Of a stretch of 64,000 nt of DNA, positions 34,758 through 43,463 are shown in pieces. The position numbers were made by a program, and so were the translations under genes. Source of the stretch: Paraburkholderia fynbosensis. GTDB taxonomy: Bacteria; Pseudomonadota; Gammaproteobacteria; Burkholderiales; Burkholderiaceae. The stretch is from NCBI RefSeq assembly GCF_902859935.1, contig NZ_CADIKI010000011.1, forward strand, positions 62,001 to 126,000, written 5' to 3'. Numbering within the stretch: the stretch's first letter is position 1; the number at the start of each line of letters is the position of its first letter. The notes below the pieces were generated by a model. It was not told where the DNA came from and searched no databases. It saw nothing but the letters and a program-made list of their open reading frames with translations.

Positions 34758-37700
34758 ATCAGCGGGATACGGTTGCCGAACTGGTAGCGCAAGCACGCGC
34801 CGCTGGCGAACCCGAAACGTCCACTGAACGCCAGCGCCAGCGCCATGTGGGTCGCTCGATGGAACGCGTCGAGGATCCAGCGATCCTGACCGGCCGCGGA
34901 CGTTACGGCGACGATATCGGCGTGAAACCCGGCACGCTGCACGCGGCGGTGTTGCGCTCGCCGCACGCCCATGCGGAACTGCGCAGCATCGATACGGACG
35001 CTGCGCTGAAACTGGCCGGCGTGCGCGCCGTGCTTACACGTGACGATCTGCCGGGTTGGTCGCGGCCGTTCGTGGTCGGCGTGAAGTCGCCGATGGAGCA
35101 GTGGGCGCTCGCGATGGATCGCGTGCGCTATGTCGGCGAACCGGTTGCCGTGGTGCTGGCCGAATCGCGCGCGCTCGCTGAAGACGCGCTCGATCTGATC
35201 AAGGTCGATTACCAGACGCTGCCACCGGTGACGTCGATCGAAAACGCGATCGCCGACGACGCGCCCGTTCTGCATCCGAAGGTGGGCACGAACGTGATCA
35301 GCGATCGGCACTATCGCTATGGCGAACCCGAAGCGGCCTTCGAACGCGCGCCGCATCGCGTGACGATTGCTGCGCACTATCCGCGCAACACGTGTGCGCC
35401 AATCGAATGCGGCGTGGTAATCGCCGAGTATCTGTCCGGCGATGAAGGCTATGACGTCACGTCGAATTTCATGGGACCGTTCTCGCTGCATGCGGTTATG
35501 TCGATGGCGCTGAACGTGCCGGCAAATCGTCTGCGGCACAAGGCGCCGCGCGATTCGGGCGGCAGCTTCGGCGTGAAACAGGCGGTGTTTCCGTATGTGG
35601 TGCTGATGTGCCTTGCGTCGCGCAAGGCCGGCGCACCGGTGAAATGGGTCGAGGATCGCCTCGAACATCTGAGCGCGGCGACGTCGGCCACCGCGCGCCT
35701 GACGACGCTCGAAGCCGCCGTCGAAGGCGACGGCCGCATTACCGCGCTCGCATACGATCAGATCGAAGACTGCGGCGGCTATCTTCGTGCGCCTGAACCC
35801 GCAACGTTCTACCGGATGCACGGCTGCCTGACGGGCGCGTACGCGGTTGCGAATCTCGTCGTGCGCAACCGCGTGACGCTCACGAATAAAACGCCGACGG
35901 GCCTCGTCCGCGGTTTCGGTGGGCCGCAGGTGTATTTCCCCCTTGAACGTCTGATACAGCGCATCGCGATGGAACTGAAGCTCGATGTGCTCGACGTGTA
36001 TCGCCGCAACTTTGTCGCCGCCAATGCGTTCCCGTATCGCGCTGCAGCGGGTGCGCTGCTCGATTCGGGCAACTATCAGGAAGCGCTGCGCCGCTCGCTC
36101 GCTGAGGGCGGCTACGACGAACTCGTCGCGCGTCGCGATGCTGCGCGCCGGGAAGGACGTCTGTACGGCATCGGTTTTGCGGCGATCGTTGAGCCTTCCG
36201 TGTCGAACATGGGCTACATCACGACCGTGATGCCCGCCGAGGCGCGCAAAAAAGCCGGCCCGAAGAGCGGCGCAATTGCGAGCGCGACGGTCAGCGTCGA
36301 TCTGCTCGGCGGCGTGGTCGTGACGGTTGCATCGACGCCGGCGGGGCAGGGACATATGACGGTCTGCGCGCAGGTCGTAGCCGATGTGCTTGGTCTGAAT
36401 CCGCAGGACATCGTCGTCAACGTCGAGTTCGACACGCACAAGGACGCGTGGTCGGTTGCGGCCGGTAACTATTCGAGCCGGTTTGCCGGTGCGGTGGCTG
36501 GCACGGTGCATCTGGCAGCGATGCGTGTGCGCGACAAGGTAGCTCGCATCGTCGCGAAGCAATCGGCTTGTGCGCCCGAGGACATCTGTTTCGAAGATGG
36601 CCGCGTCTTTGTGAAGGGCAAGGAAGACCGCGCGATGCCGTTTGGCCGCGTCGCTAGCAATGCGCCGCACTGGGCGCCCGCGCTGTTGCCCGAAGGCGAA
36701 GAACCGGGCCTGCGCGAGACGGTGTTCTGGACGCCGCCGCACATGGACGCGCCCGATGAGCAGGATCGTATCAACACATCGGCGGCCTACGGTTTTGTGT
36801 TCGACATGTGCGGCGTAGAAGTGGACCGCGCAACCGGCCGCGTGCGCATCGACCGCTATGTGAGCGCACATGACGCCGGCACGCTGCTCAATCCGGCACT
36901 CGCTGACGGCCAGATTCGCGGCGCGTTCGCGCAGGGCGTGGGCGCGGCACTGATGGAGGAGTTCCGCTACGGCGCAGACGGCAGTTTCCAGTCGGGCACG
37001 CTCGCCGACTACCTGATCCCGACCACCTGCGAAGTGCCTGATCCGGTGATCGTGCATCTGGAAACACCGTCGCCGTTCACGCCGCTCGGCGCGAAAGGGC
37101 TCGGCGAAGGCAACAACATGAGCACACCGCCGTGCATCGCAAATGCAGTGGCCGATGCACTCGGCGTGGAAGATATCCGCTTGCCGCTCACGCCCGCGAA
37201 GGTGATGCACCTGATCGGTATCGACGATCCACCGCCTTCGCGTCCCGAGTTACTTGAAGCGGCAGCGGCCGCTGCGCCGAAAAAGGCGCTTGCAGGCGGC
37301 AAGGCGCTGACGGCGCGCGGCGCTGTCGATCTCGACGCCACACCCGAAGCGATCTTTGCGGTGCTGATGGACCCGCAGGCGCTCGCGAAGGTCATGCCAG
37401 GCTGCCACGCGCTCGAAGCGACCGGACCGAACCAGTATCGCGCGGATGTGACGGTCGGCGTCGGCATGATCAAGGCGCGCTTCGAAGCTCGGATCGGGTT
37501 GTCGGATATCGATGCGCCACATCGTCTGCGTCTGGTGGGTGCCGGCAATTCGCCGCTTGGCACAGCGCGTGGCGAAGGGCTCGTCGAACTGACGCCCACG
37601 GAGCACGGCACGCGCCTGTCGTACGACTATGAAGCGCAGGTGTCGGGCAAGGTTGCGGCAGTCGGCGCACGGATGCTCGAAGGCGCGGCCAAAGTCGTGC

Positions 37701-37816
37701 TGCAGCAACTGTTCGAATCGCTGGGCCGGCAGGCGTCGGGCAAACCCGTCGATCGAGGCCGCGCGCAAGGCTCGTGGCTCTCGCGCTTCCTCGCATTCTT
37801 CAGGAGCAGAACATGA
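34754..37816 (+). CDS. hmfA: Molybdenum furoyl-CoA dehydrogenase large subunit HmfA fused to a CoxG/SRPBCC domain
   Basis: Of the 1020 residues, about 30-815 are a xanthine-dehydrogenase-family molybdopterin subunit: GRGRYGDDI and HAAVLRSPHAHA at the start, RYVGEPVAVVLAE near 120, GGSFGVKQ near 270, the RGFGGPQ loop near 385, AGQGHMTVCAQ near 535, and the catalytic Glu in GAKGLGEGNN near 780. It would hydroxylate 2-furoyl-CoA at C5 using water. After an Ala-rich linker, residues about 850-985 form a second domain (VDLDATPEAIFAVLMDPQAL, MPGCHALE, YEAQVSGKVAAVGARM), as in CoxG, which helps mature CO dehydrogenase. CoxG is normally a separate protein; the fusion is unusual. The tail ends in an amphipathic WLSRFLAFFRSR, as in membrane-associating CoxG proteins. 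It overlaps both neighbours by 4 bases. Confidence 0.88.
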   Translation: MNQRDTVAELVAQARAAGEPETSTERQRQRHVGRSMERVEDPAILTGRGRYGDDIGVKPGTLHAAVLRSPHAHAELRSIDTDAALKLAGVRAVLTRDDLPGWSRPFVVGVKSPMEQWALAMDRVRYVGEPVAVVLAESRALAEDALDLIKVDYQTLPPVTSIENAIADDAPVLHPKVGTNVISDRHYRYGEPEAAFERAPHRVTIAAHYPRNTCAPIECGVVIAEYLSGDEGYDVTSNFMGPFSLHAVMSMALNVPANRLRHKAPRDSGGSFGVKQAVFPYVVLMCLASRKAGAPVKWVEDRLEHLSAATSATARLTTLEAAVEGDGRITALAYDQIEDCGGYLRAPEPATFYRMHGCLTGAYAVANLVVRNRVTLTNKTPTGLVRGFGGPQVYFPLERLIQRIAMELKLDVLDVYRRNFVAANAFPYRAAAGALLDSGNYQEALRRSLAEGGYDELVARRDAARREGRLYGIGFAAIVEPSVSNMGYITTVMPAEARKKAGPKSGAIASATVSVDLLGGVVVTVASTPAGQGHMTVCAQVVADVLGLNPQDIVVNVEFDTHKDAWSVAAGNYSSRFAGAVAGTVHLAAMRVRDKVARIVAKQSACAPEDICFEDGRVFVKGKEDRAMPFGRVASNAPHWAPALLPEGEEPGLRETVFWTPPHMDAPDEQDRINTSAAYGFVFDMCGVEVDRATGRVRIDRYVSAHDAGTLLNPALADGQIRGAFAQGVGAALMEEFRYGADGSFQSGTLADYLIPTTCEVPDPVIVHLETPSPFTPLGAKGLGEGNNMSTPPCIANAVADALGVEDIRLPLTPAKVMHLIGIDDPPPSRPELLEAAAAAAPKKALAGGKALTARGAVDLDATPEAIFAVLMDPQALAKVMPGCHALEATGPNQYRADVTVGVGMIKARFEARIGLSDIDAPHRLRLVGAGNSPLGTARGEGLVELTPTEHGTRLSYDYEAQVSGKVAAVGARMLEGAAKVVLQQLFESLGRQASGKPVDRGRAQGSWLSRFLAFFRSRT

Positions 37817-38634
37817 AACCGGCGCCGTTCGATTATCTGCGCGCGACGAGTACGCAACATGCGCTCGAAGCGCTCGCGCATGGCGGCGAAGACGCACGCG
37901 TGCTGGCCGGCGGCCAGTCGCTGATGGCGGTGCTGAACATGCGCCTCGCGCAACCGCGCTGGCTCGTCGATATTTCCCGCACCGAGGAGCTCAATACGGT
38001 GCGTCTCGACAACGAGGCGGGGCAGCTCGTGGTCGGTGCGGCGGCGACGCAGGGCAGCGTCGAGTGGCGCCCGTCGCTGCGCGACGAAGTGCCGTTGCTC
38101 GCGCTCGCGTTTCCGCACATTTCCCACTTTCAGATCCGCAATCGCGGCACCGTGTGCGGCTCGATCGCTCACGCGGATCCGAGCGCCGAGTTGCCTCTCG
38201 CATTGGCAGCCCTCGGCGGCGATGTGCTGCTGCGCTCGACAAAGCGCAAGCGCGTGCTCGCCGCCGACGACTTTTTTCAGGGGATGTTGATGACGGCGCG
38301 CGAGCCGGACGAACTCGTCGAGGCCGTGCGTTTTCCGCTGCAAAAGCCGGGCGAGCGTTACGGCTTCGCGGAATTCTCCGCACGTCATGGCGATTTCGCC
38401 CTCGTGTCGTGCGCGGCGGTGGTGACGGATAACACGATCCGGCTGGCGGTGGGCGGTGTCGCCGACCGGCCGGTGGTGGAGCGCTGGCCGCATCTGCAGG
38501 GCGACGACCTGCGCACTGCATTGAACGATTTGAGCTGGAAGCTGGGCGCGCAGGACGACACGCATGTCAGTGCGACGTATCGCCGGCATCTGGTCCGGCA
38601 ACTGGGATGGCGCGTGATAGAGGAGGCAAAGTGA
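37813..38634 (+). CDS. hmfB: Furoyl-CoA dehydrogenase FAD subunit HmfB
   Basis: The ATG at 37813 overlaps the hmfA stop (ATGA) and has AGGAG 6-7 bases upstream; the product has 273 residues, typical for CoxM-type subunits. The FAD-binding marks are LAGGQSLMAVLNMRLAQP near residues 31-48 and the second pyrophosphate-binding loop RNRGTVCGSIAHADPSAELP near 112-131. In the three-subunit enzyme this flavin passes electrons from the iron-sulfur subunit to the external acceptor. All three subunits are encoded in order large, medium, small. Confidence 0.9.
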   Translation: MKPAPFDYLRATSTQHALEALAHGGEDARVLAGGQSLMAVLNMRLAQPRWLVDISRTEELNTVRLDNEAGQLVVGAAATQGSVEWRPSLRDEVPLLALAFPHISHFQIRNRGTVCGSIAHADPSAELPLALAALGGDVLLRSTKRKRVLAADDFFQGMLMTAREPDELVEAVRFPLQKPGERYGFAEFSARHGDFALVSCAAVVTDNTIRLAVGGVADRPVVERWPHLQGDDLRTALNDLSWKLGAQDDTHVSATYRRHLVRQLGWRVIEEAK

Positions 38635-39191
38635 GCAAGACCCCGAAGGCCCCTGTTAGTACCATGCCGCAGGGCATACAACCGCGCGGCGAACGGCGGC
38701 GAATCACCGTGACGCTCAACGGCCGGGAACGGAGCGGCTATTGCGAGCCGCGCGATCTGATGTCCGATTTTCTGCGGCACGAACTGGGCGCAACCGGCAC
38801 GCACGTCGGATGCGAACACGGCGTGTGCGGCGCCTGCACGGTTCACATCGACGGTGTGGCGGCCCGTTCGTGCCTGATGCTCGCGGTGCAGGCGGACGGC
38901 CGCCGCATCGAAACGGTAGAAGGCCTCGCGCCGGATCAGACGCTCGGCGACCTTCAGCAGGCGTTCCAGCGTCATCACGCGCTGCAGTGCGGCTTTTGCA
39001 CCGCGGGCATTCTGATGTCGTGCGCCGACTATCTGAAGCGCGTGCCGGATCCGAACGAGGCGCAGGTGCGCGACATGCTGTCGGGCCATCTGTGCCGCTG
39101 TACAGGCTATACGCCGATCGTCGCCGCCGTGCTCGATGTGGCGGCGCGCCGGCGCGAGGCGCAGGAAGAAAAGGAGACGAGCGATGCTTGA
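38631..39191 (+). CDS. hmfC: Furoyl-CoA dehydrogenase [2Fe-2S] subunit HmfC
   Basis: GTG 38631 was chosen because it overlaps the hmfB stop (GTGA) and has GAGGAGG 4 bases upstream; the product has 186 residues. The N-terminal plant-type ferredoxin site is GCEHGVCGACTV near residues 61-72 with a further Cys in RSCLML. The C-terminal all-helical domain has the second cluster site CGFCTAGILMSC near 116-127 and CRCTGYTP near 151-158. The set of Cys residues for two [2Fe-2S] clusters is complete. The protein carries electrons from molybdenum to FAD. Confidence 0.92.
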   Translation: MSKTPKAPVSTMPQGIQPRGERRRITVTLNGRERSGYCEPRDLMSDFLRHELGATGTHVGCEHGVCGACTVHIDGVAARSCLMLAVQADGRRIETVEGLAPDQTLGDLQQAFQRHHALQCGFCTAGILMSCADYLKRVPDPNEAQVRDMLSGHLCRCTGYTPIVAAVLDVAARRREAQEEKETSDA

Positions 39192-40770
39192 TCTTGGTAG
39201 AACCTTCCTGCAAAGCGTGGAGCGTAGCCCGAACGCGCTGGCGCTCGTCGATGGCGAACTGACGCTCACGTACGCGCAGTGGCACCGGATCATCCTGAAC
39301 GTTGCGCACGGTCTGCGCGAACTCGGTCTCGCACGCGGCGACCGTCTGCTCGTTGCGCTGCAAAACCGCTGGGAAATGGCGACGCTGCACTGGGCGTGCC
39401 AGTTCGCCGGCGTGGCGATCGTGCCGCTGAACTGGCGTGCGAAAGCCGACGAGCTCGACTACTGCGTGGCCGATGCGGGCGTCAAAGCTATCGTGTACGA
39501 GCCGGTTTCCGCCGAAGCCGTCACGGACAGTGCCGCCGCGAAGACCGTTCCGCGCATTGCGCTGGACGATGCGGCGGGCGCGTCGATTTCGTTCGATGCA
39601 CTGCTGGTCGAGCGCCGGCGCGAAGGCGCGGCTACGGCTGCGGCCACCACGCAGGCCACCGCGGAAGACTATTCGCTGATCCTCTACACGTCCGGCACCA
39701 CGGGCAAGGCGAAGGGCGTGCCGCGCCGGCATCGCCACGAGCGCGCCGCCGCGCTCGCGCACGTCGCACAGAACCTCTATCGCCACGGCGAACGTACGCT
39801 CGGCGTGATGCCGCTCTATCACACGATGGGCGTGCGCTCGCTGCTGTCGATGGCGCTCGTCGACGGGCTGTTCGTCTGCGTTCCCCGTTGGAGCGCGACC
39901 CTTGCGCTTGATTCGATCTGCACGTACCGGCTGACGTGCCTGTATCTGGTGCCCACGCTTTATCACGATCTGCTCGCCGCGCCGGAGTTCGCGCTCACCG
40001 ATACAAGCTCGGTGACGAAGCTCGGCTTTGCCGGCGCGCCGATGAACGACGGTCTGCTGAGGCGTCTTTCGGCTGCTTTCCATCCGGAACTGTTCGTCAA
40101 TCACTACGGCTCGTCCGAGGTGTACACGTTCAGTATCGGTCAGGACGCGACGCTGAAACCGGGCAGCGCGGGGCGCGCCGGCATCAATACGCGGCTGCGC
40201 GTCGTGAAGCTCGACGCGAAGTCGCCCGACGAACCCGCGCAAACCGGCGAAGAAGGACAGATCATCGCGGACCTGCTCGGCGACGAGTCGTTCGAAGGCT
40301 ACTGGAATCGGCCCGACGCGAACGCGAAGTCGTTGCGCGACGGCTGGTATTTCACCGGCGACACCGGCTACTTCGATAACGACGGCGATCTCTACGTGTC
40401 GGGCCGCGTCGACGACATGATCATCAGCGGCGGCGAGAACATCTCGCCGGTCGATATTGAATCGGTGTTGTCGCTGCATCCGGCGGTGGACGAAGTGGCC
40501 GTCGCTGGCGTGAAAGACGAGCGCTGGGGCCAGCGTGTCGTCGCCTTCATCAAGCGCAGCGAATACGTCGAAGCCCAGACGCTCGATGACTTTTGCCGGG
40601 CTTCCGACCTCGTCAACTTCAAGCGCCCGCGCGAATACGTGTTTGTCGACGACATTCCGAAATCGCCGGTCGGCAAGATCCTGCGCCGCAAGCTTTCGGC
40701 GGGCGAGTACGAACCGGAGCACGGCGCCACACAACCTGACAGAACCACGAAAGGAGTAACACATGACTGA
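39184..40770 (+). CDS. hmfD: 2-Furoate-CoA ligase HmfD (AMP-forming acyl-CoA synthetase)
   Basis: The ATG at 39184 follows AAGGAG by 7 bases and overlaps the hmfC end by 8 bases; the product has 528 residues. Motifs are YTSGTTGKAKGV near 165-176, YGSSEVYTF near 308-316, WYFTGDTGYFDNDGDLYVSG near 387-406 and the catalytic Lys in SPVGKILRRK near 499-508. It adenylates a carboxylate and transfers it to CoA. In this operon the expected acid is 2-furoate, made by HmfF or by oxidation of furfural. The furan specificity is inferred from the neighbours; the residues shown only prove an acyl-CoA ligase. Confidence 0.85.
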   Translation: MLDLGRTFLQSVERSPNALALVDGELTLTYAQWHRIILNVAHGLRELGLARGDRLLVALQNRWEMATLHWACQFAGVAIVPLNWRAKADELDYCVADAGVKAIVYEPVSAEAVTDSAAAKTVPRIALDDAAGASISFDALLVERRREGAATAAATTQATAEDYSLILYTSGTTGKAKGVPRRHRHERAAALAHVAQNLYRHGERTLGVMPLYHTMGVRSLLSMALVDGLFVCVPRWSATLALDSICTYRLTCLYLVPTLYHDLLAAPEFALTDTSSVTKLGFAGAPMNDGLLRRLSAAFHPELFVNHYGSSEVYTFSIGQDATLKPGSAGRAGINTRLRVVKLDAKSPDEPAQTGEEGQIIADLLGDESFEGYWNRPDANAKSLRDGWYFTGDTGYFDNDGDLYVSGRVDDMIISGGENISPVDIESVLSLHPAVDEVAVAGVKDERWGQRVVAFIKRSEYVEAQTLDDFCRASDLVNFKRPREYVFVDDIPKSPVGKILRRKLSAGEYEPEHGATQPDRTTKGVTHD

Positions 40771-41569
40771 GCTGACTCATCGCGGCCAGACGCTGCTGCA
40801 AGAGCTCGACGGCTTCTCGATCGAAGTCGACGCTGCGCGTGAACGCGCCGATATCATCCTGCACCGCCCGCCGTTCAACGTGATCTCGATGCATGCACGC
40901 GAGCAGCTGCGCGCCGCATTCGAAGTACTCGACGAGGACGACCGCGTACGCGTGATCGTGCTGCGTGCCAAAGGCGAGCACTTCTCGAGCGGCGGCGACA
41001 TCAAGGGCTTTCTCGAAGCGTCGCCGGAACACGTGTCGAAGCTGGCGTGGAATGTCGCCGCGCCCGCACGGTGCTCGAAGCCGGTGATCGCAGCCAATCG
41101 CGGCTTCTGCTTCGGCGTCGGTTTCGAACTGTCGCTCGCCTGTGATTTTCGCATCGCGACCGACACCAGCTTCTACGCACTGCCGGAACAGAAGCTTGGC
41201 CAGATTCCGGGTTCGGGCGGCTCGGCGCGTCTGCAGAAGATGGTGGGCGTCGGGCGCACGAAGGACATCGTCATGCGCTCGCGCCGCATTCCGGGCAAGC
41301 AGGCGTACGACTGGGGCGTCGTGGTCGACTGCGTGGCCGATGCGGAGCTCGAAGCGGCGACCGATGCACTCGTCGATGAGTTGCGTGCCTTCTCGCCGCT
41401 CGCGCAGCGCACCGCGAAGAAGCTGCTCAACGACACCGAAGATGCGCCGCTTTCGATCGCGATCGAACTGGAAGGACATTGCTATAGCCGGCTGCGCAGT
41501 TCGGACGATTTCCGTGAAGGCGTCGAAGCGTTTCATGGAAAACGCAAGCCCGTATTTCGCGGTAGCTGA
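40763..41569 (+). CDS. hmfE: Crotonase-family HmfE, 2-oxoglutaroyl-CoA hydrolase candidate
   Basis: The 268-residue crotonase starts at ATG 40763, overlapping the hmfD end by 8 bases, with AAGGAG 8 bases upstream. The oxyanion loop is FSSGGDIKGFLE near 74-85, and both catalytic Glu positions of hydratases are present: one in CFGVGFELSLACD (about 114-126) and one in LPEQKLGQIPGSGG (about 138-151). In the described furan pathway, hydroxylated furoyl-CoA tautomerises to a lactone that is opened and hydrolysed to 2-oxoglutarate; HmfE is the enzyme placed at that step. The family resemblance alone would allow a simple enoyl-CoA hydratase (for example dienoyl-CoA hydratase). Confidence 0.8.
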   Translation: MTELTHRGQTLLQELDGFSIEVDAARERADIILHRPPFNVISMHAREQLRAAFEVLDEDDRVRVIVLRAKGEHFSSGGDIKGFLEASPEHVSKLAWNVAAPARCSKPVIAANRGFCFGVGFELSLACDFRIATDTSFYALPEQKLGQIPGSGGSARLQKMVGVGRTKDIVMRSRRIPGKQAYDWGVVVDCVADAELEAATDALVDELRAFSPLAQRTAKKLLNDTEDAPLSIAIELEGHCYSRLRSSDDFREGVEAFHGKRKPVFRGS

Positions 41570-41605
41570 CAGCAGCGCATAGATCAAGCCATTCAGGAGA
41601 CAGGC

Positions 41606-43348
41606 ATGGAGCGCGTAAGCGGGCGTTTCGATTATGTGATCGTCGGCGGCGGGTCGGCAGGAAGCGTGCTCGCGCATCGGCTGTCGGCCGTGCCGTCGAT
41701 GAGCGTCGCATTGATCGAGGCGGGTGCCGATACGCCGCCGGGCGCGGTGCCGGAGGCGATCCTCGACAGCTATCCGATGCCTGTTTTCTGCGGGGAGACC
41801 TGGATCTGGCCTGAGCTCAATGCGAAGGCCACGCCGAAGTCGGAGGCTAAAGTCTACGAGCAGGGCCGCGTGATGGGTGGCGGTTCGAGCATCAACGTGC
41901 AGTCGGCCAATCGCGGCCTGCCGCGCGACTACGACGACTGGGCCGCCAACGGCGCGACGGGCTGGGCTTGGGAGGACGTGCTGCCGTATTTCCGCAAGCT
42001 CGAGAGCGACCTCGACTTTCCACTTGGTCCGCTGCACGGAGCGCACGGGCCGGTGCCCATCCGCCGCATCATGCCGGAGCAGTGGCCGCCGTTTTGCAAC
42101 GCGTTCGCCCACGGATTGCGCAGCAACGGCTTCGCAGCCTTGGAGGACCAGAACGCGCAGTTCGACGACGGCTATTTTCCCGGCGCGTTTTCGAATCGCG
42201 ACGACCGGCGCGTATCGACCGCGGTCGCCTATCTCGATGCAGAAACACGCAAGCGGCCTAACCTGCATATCTTTTCGAACCTGCGCGTCGAGCGCATCGT
42301 GATGGAAGGGGTGGCCGCACGCGGCGTGGTTGCCGTTTCGCCACACGGCGAGCGACTGCGCTTCAAGGCGTGCGAAACGATCGTGTGCGCCGGCGCGTTG
42401 CAGTCACCGGCACTGCTGATGCGCGCGGGCGTGGGCGACGCGAGCGAACTGCACGCACTCGACATCGAGTGTGTGCTCGATCTGCCGGGCGTCGGGCGGA
42501 ATCTGCAGGACCATCCGTCGCTGACGTTCTGTCATTTTCTCGAGCCACGCTTTCGCATGCCGCGCGCGCGGCGCCGCGCCAGCATGACGGCCGCGCGATT
42601 CACGTCGGGCGTTGCGGATTGCGAGGCGTCCGATCTGTATCTGTCGAGCGCGACACGCGCCGCATGGCATGAACTCGGTAACCGGCTGGGCCTGTTTTTC
42701 CTGTGGTGCAACCGTCCGTTCTCGCGCGGCCGCGTGCAGCTCGTCTCGAGCGATCCGTTCGCCGCGCCACAGGTCGATCTCAATCTGCTCGACGACGAGC
42801 GCGATGTCGCGCGGCTCGCCGCGGGCGTGCGCATGCTGGCGCGTGTGGTCGCGGCCTCGGGACTGAGCGAGGATCAGCGCGACTTTTTTCCCGCCGCTTT
42901 TTCGCCGCGCGTGAAGGCGTTGAGCCGCATGACGAAAACCAATGCCGTGATCACGTCACTGCTGGGCCTGCTGCTCGATACACCCGCACCGATGCGTCGG
43001 GCGTTGATCGAACGCTTCTTCACGCGCGGCGTGCAGATGTCGTCGGTGCTCACAAACGAGAGCGCATTGAACGACTTCATTCGCGCGAACGTGTTCGGCG
43101 TCTGGCATGCGAGCGGTACCTGCCGGATGGGCGACGTGCGCGAGCGCGGCGCGGTGACAGATACCGAAGGGCGCGTACATGGCGCGCATGGGCTGCGGGT
43201 GGTCGATGCGTCGCTGATGCCGCGTCTGCCGTCGGCCAACACAAACATTCCCACCATCATGATCGCCGAGAAGATCGCCGACGCGATGCTTGGCAAGGCG
43301 CGGTTGGCGGCGCCAGACCAGCGCGGTTTGGCTCTCCCGACATCATAA
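41606..43348 (+). CDS. hmfH: GMC-family oxidoreductase HmfH (HMF / furfural oxidase type)
   Basis: The 580-residue FAD enzyme begins with the dinucleotide site YVIVGGGSAGSVLAHRL (10-26) followed by Glu38 in LIEAG, then the GMC signature GRVMGGGSSINVQSANRG near 89-106, the second signature CAGALQSPALLMRAGVG near 262-278 and the active-site region VFGVWHASGTCRMGD near 501-515, with the catalytic His. Such enzymes oxidise alcohols and aldehydes. In the HMF pathway HmfH converts 5-hydroxymethylfurfural stepwise to 2,5-furandicarboxylate, the substrate of HmfF. AGGAG lies before ATG 41606. Alternative: a choline-dehydrogenase-like enzyme, less likely given the cluster. Confidence 0.85.
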   Translation: MERVSGRFDYVIVGGGSAGSVLAHRLSAVPSMSVALIEAGADTPPGAVPEAILDSYPMPVFCGETWIWPELNAKATPKSEAKVYEQGRVMGGGSSINVQSANRGLPRDYDDWAANGATGWAWEDVLPYFRKLESDLDFPLGPLHGAHGPVPIRRIMPEQWPPFCNAFAHGLRSNGFAALEDQNAQFDDGYFPGAFSNRDDRRVSTAVAYLDAETRKRPNLHIFSNLRVERIVMEGVAARGVVAVSPHGERLRFKACETIVCAGALQSPALLMRAGVGDASELHALDIECVLDLPGVGRNLQDHPSLTFCHFLEPRFRMPRARRRASMTAARFTSGVADCEASDLYLSSATRAAWHELGNRLGLFFLWCNRPFSRGRVQLVSSDPFAAPQVDLNLLDDERDVARLAAGVRMLARVVAASGLSEDQRDFFPAAFSPRVKALSRMTKTNAVITSLLGLLLDTPAPMRRALIERFFTRGVQMSSVLTNESALNDFIRANVFGVWHASGTCRMGDVRERGAVTDTEGRVHGAHGLRVVDASLMPRLPSANTNIPTIMIAEKIADAMLGKARLAAPDQRGLALPTS

Positions 43349-43463
43349 CGACTTTCGTCAACGCAACAAGAGCGCGCCGTGCCTTTTGACGAGGCCGAAG
43401 CGCGTCGCACATCGGGCGAGTTCGCATCTGGGCCGGCCCGGTATTAACCCTAGGAGATGGATG

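Noticed and set aside
34595..37210. An 871-codon open frame on the minus strand opposite hmfA.
   Set aside because: It is antisense to a strongly conserved molybdenum hydroxylase gene, is rich in His and Arg without any fold, and arises from high G+C codon bias.
38716..42346. Two long minus-strand frames (about 680 and 575 codons) opposite hmfC, hmfD, hmfE and hmfH.
   Set aside because: Both mirror the third-position bias of the real genes and show no family motif or ribosome site.
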